Below, piece after piece: positions 57,226 through 64,000 of a DNA stretch of 64,000 nt. The stretch spans positions 492,956,571 through 493,020,570 of the forward strand of contig VDFB02270651.1 of assembly GCA_007258455.2 (NCBI GenBank), given 5' to 3'. Below the pieces are notes generated by a model. It was not told the DNA's origin. It saw nothing but the letters and a program-made list of their open reading frames with translations, and did not search any database. This DNA is from Sequoia sempervirens (Eukaryota > Streptophyta > Pinopsida > Cupressales > Cupressaceae). The position numbers and the translations under genes were made by a program. Numbering within the stretch: the stretch's first letter is position 1; every line of letters begins with the position of its first letter.

Positions 57226-58965
57226 TTTGTTCTTGAGTGTGAACTTTGCAAAATCGGATTTTTGTTCCTTCATTCCCCTTTTAGGTGTGGATAAGGGAAG
57301 TTGTGCATTCCATTTTCATAGTACACAATCACCATGAAACTTGTAAAAATATGGTAAGGACTTATATTTCATCTAGAGACACAATTGCAACAAGAGTGTA
57401 ATCTTGAATGAATGGGTAGGATGATGCAGAATTAAAAGCCTTCAAAGGTTGGATTGAGAAAATAAACAAAGATTGTGTCTAGTCTTTGAGTCGGGTGGTT
57501 CTTGAAGAGGTTATTAAATGTAAAAATCACATGAATAAGTATGAGGTAGAAATTTTGCAAAGGAATGAAGCCATTAAGAAGATAACTAAAGAATACGCAA
57601 GGTATAAATACAATTTGAGGATGACATAGAGTATTCCAAAAATATGGATCAGGTGTTGATTGCATTTCAAGAATACAAGCAGAGGAAAAGAAAAGATGAT
57701 TCTTCTAATGAATTACCCACCAAGGAAGTTCCTATGATTAGGTAAGGGAAACTTGAGGTTTCGTAGTGCAGCTATGGTGATAATTTTTGTGAATTTCATT
57801 TTGAAAATTCATTTCTAGACTTGATAGTGTTAACTAAACTCAAGGATATTGAGAGAAAGTGTTGATAGTATTGCAAGATTTTTTAGGATGCCCATACCCT
57901 GAGGTCAAATTTTTCAAGGATTTTCAACTCCGTGGAAAAATTCAAAGTGTCTTTACTTGTTCCATAATATTCTTGTGCCAATTGTCACTTGCCACATACT
58001 TTTTTATGATTTGTTCTTTTGATTCTCTTTCATGTGATATTTTTGGAACTCAATTGGTTGTTGTGTTCTTATAAAAGGTCGAGAGTTGTTCATTTTATGT
58101 AGGTGAAAAACTTGTGGAATTATGGAGACTCAAAATTGGAACTCTTGCTAGTTTTATTTATTTTTCCTATTTTTTGTACTATTCTAGTATAAAAACTTGT
58201 ATGCTCCATTAAATTTTACTAATATCAAAGCCAATTTTGAAGCTAGTTCCTAATATGAAATCTTACATAGCTAGTTGTTTGTTCCTATTGGAGAATCCAA
58301 TGTGTTGTGCCAGATTTGGGTGTGCGTTGACATTGTTCTGTGGCAAATGATATCATGTTTCTTTAAATTCTTGTATCATTCTATGCCTAGCTGTGAAGAA
58401 ATATGGTGAAGTATAGAGTGGTTTGCTTTGATTTGGTTTATTTAATGGTGTATGCATGGATAATAGCTAGGAGAACTTTAAATCTTATGATCCTTAATGC
58501 TTTTCTTTAAGAGTAGATGTTAAATATTTTTTGAAAATGTTTCAAAAATAATGAATTCATGGGAAATTATCATAAATATTTCGTATTCATGAAGTTGTAG
58601 AGAAATATATGTTAAATATGCTAAATCTTTGCAAAAAAATTGAAGCCATGAAGTATTTCTTGCAAATCGTTTGTATTCATGAGATTTTGGAGTGATATAT
58701 GTTTAATTCAGTTGAGCTTTTCTATGTACTAGTGGATACTATTGTGTTTGAGAAACCATGGACCTCTTGTGATAAATAGTAAATTTTATGCAATGAACCC
58801 TGAGTGAACCTAGTGCATCAAGATATTCCCGAGCCTTGGGATTAACCAAGATTATCTTCCAATTCAAGAGTTCTTGGTGGATATTTCAAGAAAGGTAGGT
58901 TCTCAAATTCCTAGAGTGAGAATTTATCTACCTATTGGTGTGCGTGTGTATTATCCACGTCAACA
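57226..58965. other. AT-rich DNA, no recognised gene
   Basis: It contains a Glu/Lys-rich plus-strand scrap (57425-57625) that resembles the coiled-coil remnant at 54540-55745. Otherwise nothing can be supported. Confidence 0.45.
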
Positions 58966-58969
58966 ATAT

Positions 58970-60260
58970 GCAAGGTTGGACAAGTACTTAATTCAATAAG
59001 GCTTCAAGAAAGGTACCACAAATAGTAATCTTTACATCAAAATTGAGGATGAAAGAATTATAGTAGTTGTTGTGTATGTTGATGACATAATCTTTGGTGG
59101 GAATGATGAAACGTGTAAGAAGTTTTTTGAAGAGATACAAAAGGAATTTGAAATGTCTCTGATAGGTGAGTTGTCATTCTTTCTTGGACTCCAAATTGCA
59201 CAATCAAATGAAGGTATTTTTATCTCTCAAGAAAAGTGTGTCAAGAAGATGTTGAAGAAGCTTGGTATGGAAGATTACAAACCAGTGAGTACCCCTATAA
59301 TAACAAGTTTTCATTTGAGAAAAGATTATGTGTCACCTAAGGCTGATTAGACTTTGTATATGTCTATGATTGGGGGCCTAATGTACTTAACAACATCAAG
59401 GTCAGATATTATGCAAGTTGTCTATTTGGTTGCAAGGTTTCAAGTTGATCCAAGAGAAACTCATGTGAAAGTTGTAAAGAGGAATTTTAGATATTTGAAG
59501 AGCACTCCAGATTGTGGGTTGTAGTATCAAAAGGGTGATGATTTTTCCCTAAGTGCATATATTGATGTTGATTGGGCTAGTATTGTTGATGATAGAAGAG
59601 GCACTAGTGGTAGAGCTTTCTTCTCGAGAGATAGATTAGTCTCATAGTTTAGTAAGAAGTAGGTTTAATGTCTTTATCAATAGAAGAAGCAAAGTATATA
59701 GTTGTAGAATCATGTTGCACTCAAGTTTTTTGGATGAAGAAAACATTGAAATATATCAAGGTAGTGTATGATGAGACCATTCCTATTTAGTGTGACAATA
59801 CAAGTTCTATCAATATTTCAAAGAATCTAATGATACATTCTACAATCAAGCATATATCTATCAAGTATCACTTCTTAAGAGAGAAGGTTGCAGATCAAGA
59901 AGTAAGATTGGAGTATGTGCCTACAAAAGATGTGTTACATATATATTTACAAAGGCACTTTCAAAAGACACATTTGAATAACTTAGATAGAAGTTAGGGT
60001 TTGTTTCCCCTCCTTCTAACTAGATGTATCGATGGTGCATCTATCCAAGGGGAGCAATTCAAGACATATTTTTATCCCTAGATTAATGGAGGCTACCTCT
60101 TAGGGGGAGCTGGTAGGAATAATCTGAGAAGGATGTTGAGGTTTGTACAAATAGGAGGATTTTGTATGTTGTTTCTAGTATAGAGGGAGACCACTAGACC
60201 TTTTCCCTTGATGTCAAAGGGGGAGAAATTGCATATCAGGTTAGTGTTTCCATCAATGCC
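58970..60260 (+). pseudogene. Ty1/copia RT and RNase H relic
   Basis: The RT end is well preserved: NSNLYIKIEDERIIVVVVYVDDIIFGGND with YVDD at 59075-59086, then FEMSLIGELSFFLGLQIAQSNEGIF and KKLGMEDYKPVSTPI. The connection and RNase H follow (about 59380-59960; RNFRYLKSTPDCGL, YIDVDWAS, DDRRGTSG), ending in a broken frame. The frame is open at 59072-59350, and later parts have stops. It is a dead Ty1/copia element, on the plus strand. The integrase and gag parts were not found upstream. Confidence 0.85.
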
Positions 60261-60272
60261 AAAGGGGGAGAT
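60261..60272 (+). promoter_or_regulatory. Copia polypurine tract
   Basis: AAAGGGGGAGAT lies just before TGTTGTAG, the usual arrangement at a copia 3' LTR. A second purine run (AAAGGGGGAGAAA) occurs about 45 bp upstream (near 60216). Confidence 0.75.
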
Positions 60273-61144
60273 TGTTGTAGATTGTTGCAGATGTTATCAT
60301 TGATGTCAACAGAGGGGATATTGTTGTAAGTGTTGTCATTAATGCTATTAGAGTGGTAGTGTGTTGAAGGTTGCATATGATGCAATCAGTGTGATGATTA
60401 AAAGTGTTGGACATGATGATAAATGTCATGAATATGTTATACATAGTTGTACCACATCTCCTATTACTCATGAATAGGTGAATGTTGATATGAAGAAGTT
60501 GTGTTTCCTTTATATTGATATAGTGTTGTGAATATTTAATTCATTGTTTCCTAATGTAAAAAATTGCATCATATATGAAATAAAGTATGAATGGTTCTCA
60601 TGTAGTTAATGGCTCAAGGAGTGGCACTGAAGAAGCTCAGGAGAATGCTCTATATTTCTCCACATTTGAAGATATGGCCTTATAGTTTGGAAGTTAGAAA
60701 AACATAAATGTGAAGTATGTATGTTCTTTCTTTTTGAACATAAAATTTATAGCAAAATTTTCTAGAGCCAACAAAGTAAAGACTATGTTATTGTAGTCAG
60801 GAAGGATTAGGGGAATGCTCTGCATTTCTCCATACTTGAATATATTCTCTTGTGGTTTGAAAGATAAGTTTAGACTATTTGTATGTTCTCTCTTTTTCAA
60901 GTTTCAAGTGTTGAGGTGTACCACAAGTATGGTTTTCAATGTTTTATATCAAGACTGTGTTTTCTATGTTTGCAAGTAATGTTGGGTTCAGTGTTTGCTT
61001 GCTTGTGCTAGCATGTTGTTGCATGAAGTTGTAAAAAGAGTATACGAGAATGTTTTTGAATATCATATGTGACAATAGAAAAAGTATCCCTTTTCCTTGC
61101 TTGATTTGGGAATAATTAATGATAAATTGGACTTGATATCACCT
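60273..61144 (+). repeat. Copia 3' LTR, left part
   Basis: It begins TGTTGTAGATTG after the polypurine tract. It contains a diverged direct repeat of about 95 bp, 170 bp apart (60641-60740 and 60811-60901; AATGCTCTRYATTTCTCCA core). It is interrupted by the Tat-type LTR at about 61145. Confidence 0.6.
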
Positions 61145-62960
61145 TGATCTAGTGTTGTGAGGTGTTTTACACATCCACACTAGGTCTTGGGCCCTTTTTA
61201 AGCTAAATAAACTTAACTTTTCCCTAGTTTAATGTTATAAAGTGTATTTTTTGACACCTTCACATTAAATTTAGGAGGCTTGTAAACTAAAGTGGGCCTA
61301 ATATAGTGTTGTAATTTTTCTTACACATTCACATGGGATTTAGGGCCCTTCTATGCTAAATAGACCTATTTTTCCTTAATTTAGTGTTTTAAAGTGTATT
61401 TATTTACACTTTCACATTGGATTTTGGACCCTTTTGCATTTATGACCTTTATATCATCATTAATAGGCCCCTATGACCCTATATTATGCATCCCAAGGCA
61501 TATTTTTTTCAAAAACCTGACAATATCAACAAATAATCCTAATTTACGCACTCCTTGACATTTTAGCAAGCAAAATAGGCCATGTGGGACCCATTCGCCA
61601 CTTTGGATGAATGAGTCCCATCCAAGTGGGACCCATTCACCTAGCTTGGCGAATGAGTCCCATTTGACCTATTTTTAAGGTTTTGAGCGAGAAATTTGGG
61701 TTTTAAGTTCAAATTTCTTCTATGTCAACATTTGGGATCAAATTAACAATCATTTGAGTGGATTGCTTATATAAGCAAGCTTTCAAATCACTATTTCACA
61801 CAAGCATTCATGTTATCAATTCAAGTGCTCAAGAGTTAAGCATTCCAAGACTTCACAAGATCATTAAGATAACATTTAAGATCATTTTAAGGCATTCAAG
61901 GGAAAAATTCTTCATCAATTGTTGCAAAAATTCGAGATCCATCATCATTTCAAGAATATCATGCATCAATCATGTTATTAAGCTAGTGTTGTGATGTAGC
62001 ATTGAAGATCCAAGATCAAGCATTGTTCTATTTCTATTGTCAAAGATCAAGATCTACATCCTTCATGGTCATTTCATGTTGAGTTGTATATTTATAAGAC
62101 ATCATTTACAAGATATCATTCAAGGTATCATTGCTCATGTTTCATATCCTAGGTTTCTTGTTTCATGTCCTTGTTTCATTGTTTCATCATTCGGTTTAAT
62201 TACCTAAAAGGGGTTTACCCAAGGAAAACCCTTATTCGCTAGCAATCAACACTTTTTCTCTCTCTCTCTCTCTATGCAGATCTAGGAGCTTTGAAGACTT
62301 AAAGATCACTAAGGATTAGGTTGAAATATTTTTGGAGTTGTCTCCCCATTTTCAAGGTCATAATCTTCATTAAAAGGTCATCTACAACCTCGAAATCAGA
62401 GTTTCAAATCCAGAAACCTAGAGAAGCATATTGAGCAAACTAAGAGGTGCAGATCAGAACTTTGAAGTTCCAGAAAATCCAAACAAGGCTCATTTGCCAC
62501 AAGTGGTGAATGATTCCCAATGTAGGTGTTTTTCAAAAAAAAAATTAGATTCAAATACCCTTTTTTCTGAAACCTACTCTTGTGCAAAAATCCAAAACTA
62601 GGACTAATTCGCTCAGAATGGCGAATGAGTCCCACTAGGTCAAAAAGTCATATTTTCTAGCATTTTAGGACTCCTTCCAGTCATCTTCAAGTTTCTAGGT
62701 GCATACATTTAGGTTACAACTTTTTGTTTTGTTTTTCTTGCATTTCTAGGTCATTTAAATCAAGATTGCATTATATTAGGGTTTTGCATTTCATCTTCCA
62801 TGTCATTTTCTTTTCCAAGTCTAAACTTGGTGTTGAACCCCTTATTAGTCTACTTTCAGCCCCTAGGACAGCCCTATTGCAAGCTCTCTTTCTCTTTTTC
62901 ATTGAGATCTCTAGAGTTATCCTTGAATGGAATAGCTTTGAAATTGGGTGTGATAGCACT
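61145..62960 (+). repeat. Tat-type LTR inserted in the copia LTR
   Basis: Aligns in reverse orientation with the array LTRs (for example 33770-35036 and 46790-47269). It includes TGGGACCCATTC hairpins, ACCCAAGGAAAACCC and GTCTAAACTTGGTG near the 3' end (about 62820). A (TC)n run lies at about 62257-62273. The boundaries are approximate. Confidence 0.65.
61586..61661 (+). repeat. Hairpin pair (34 nt each, 42-nt spacing)
   Basis: Units at 61586-61619 and 61628-61661. The arms are conserved and the loops differ (ACTTTG and TAGCTT). Further single motifs lie at 62486-62518 and 62601-62633. Confidence 0.8.
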
Positions 62961-63906
62961 TAATTATCCTTCACCCCCATTTTTAGAGGTTCTATCATAT
63001 AATATTTTTAATGTGATTTGCATGATGTTATCTAGTCTTTCTAGTACCACATTTTGGTTTAGAGTTGATGTGTGGAAGGATAAGTGTTTGATGGGCTGAC
63101 TTGATGTGTTGAGGGTTTGTGCCAAATCTTTGAAGTGTGTGCTAGCATGGAGATGTGTGTTGAGGTAAAATAGGTCAAGATTATCTCATGATTTGGACCA
63201 TATTTGATTCCTGCTTATCAGAGATTTTTTGAAGCCAACTTATTATGGTTGTTGCACATTTCATGTTTACATGTTTCATCTTGGCCGACGCGGAAACACT
63301 TTTTGGAGCTTACAGAGTATATAAATGGAATATCAAGTTTTTTGCAAAGTTTGTTTGATGTGTGGTGTGTGTAAGTACTAAAAGTAGTGAGTTGAAGATA
63401 GTAGAGTTTGTTTAGTAGAGGTATGTGTGAGTATATGTGATCTAAAGTGTGCCAAAATTAGTGAGTTGAAGGTAACATAGGTGTTGAGTGTGGCGGTGAT
63501 GGTTGATCATCAAAATTCTCCAAGTATTGTGTGCTGATGTTGTAGCCTCTTTTTGTAAGTGTTATAATTTGCAAGGAGTTCTAAACTTCCTTTGGTTGAA
63601 GCGATAAAATTATGTTTCGAGGAGTTGTAGCTTCCTTTAAGATGTATCCCATAAAACCTGTTGTAAATCTTTTTTTATTTGTGAGGTTGGATTTGAACAG
63701 TAGCTCCAAGTAGCTTCCTCACTATGCTTTTTCCCTTGTAGGGTTTTCCACATAAATTTGGTGTTGTGGTTGTGTGTTTGTGCTTTTTAATTGCATATAT
63801 TCTATCTATTTGAGGCAATAAGAAGTTTTGTTTGATAAAGTTGAATTGAATAAATTTGTGGGATATACTAATTCACCCCCCTTCACTATGTCATTATGTT
63901 CTAACA
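62961..63906 (+). repeat. Copia LTR, probable right part
   Basis: The end has words typical of plant copia LTR ends: GGGTTTTCCACATAAATTTG and, later, ACTAATTCACCCCCCTTCA, ending TTCTAACA at about 63906. With 60273-61144 it would form one LTR split by the insertion. The link is inferred from order and orientation. Confidence 0.5.
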
Positions 63907-64000
63907 GGTTTTATCCCTTGGGTAGGTGGTATTGTCTAAGTCTTGCATAATTTACATACCCTATGATGTGATTATCATATAATCTCATTAAACTTACTTC
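63907..64000. other. Unassigned sequence at window end
   Basis: 94 bp with no recognised feature. GGTTTTATC just after the LTR end only weakly resembles a copia primer site. Confidence 0.3.

Overview
The window is nuclear DNA from a large plant genome, built almost entirely of old, nested retrotransposons. A gymnosperm such as a conifer is my best guess. The reasons are the dense pile-up of decayed Ty3/gypsy elements of the Tat type (two RNase H domains, very long LTRs), Ty1/copia relics, plant L1-type LINEs and a tRNA-derived SINE, with only one fragment of an ordinary host gene. The species cannot be proved from this sequence. Two runs of exactly 100 N (18867-18966, 41831-41930) are scaffold gaps.

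Region 1 (1-18866), plus strand. Element 1 runs from inside its 5' LTR (1-969) through a primer-binding-site-like motif, a gag-poor coding region, protease, G-patch-like segment, reverse transcriptase, two RNase H domains and integrase (to 6635). It ends in a truncated 3' LTR (10161-10704). Between integrase and 3' LTR lies an antisense, intron-containing gene of the plant mobile domain (PMD) type (7340-9551). A second PMD-plus-LTR segment of the same family lies at 15580-18866. Between them is AT-rich DNA with a few short repeats.

Region 2 (18967-27885). Just after the first gap is the last exon of a KUP/HAK/KT potassium transporter (18967-19314), the only convincing host gene. After it come a Ty1/copia relic, a minus-strand decayed gene of unknown type, the tail of an L1-type LINE, and a well-preserved SINE with a perfect 18-bp target duplication.

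Region 3 (27886-53018), minus strand. This looks like a tandem array LTR - internal A - LTR - internal B - LTR - internal C - partial LTR, made of pol-less relatives of element 1. Internal C keeps gag and protease but lacks RT, RNase H and integrase. A 6.4-kb full-length LINE (35037-41436, 13-bp target duplication, intact ORF1) sits in the LTR between A and B, and the second gap lies where A's LTR meets internal B.

Region 4 (53019-64000). This holds AT-rich DNA, coding scraps, a solo-type LTR of element 1's family (55755-57225), a Ty1/copia pol relic (58970-60260), and its probable 3' LTR split by another Tat-type LTR (61145-62960).

One structure ties the Tat-type elements together. It is a 34-nt imperfect hairpin with the arms GGGACYCATTCGCC / GGCGAATGAGTCCC. 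It occurs as pairs spaced 41-42 nt in six LTRs and as single copies elsewhere, including about 270 nt past the 5' LTR end in both a pol-bearing and a gag-bearing element. Together with the shared TGGTGAAC primer-site motif and the shared polypurine tract, this suggests that the two element types share replication signals and could have complemented each other.
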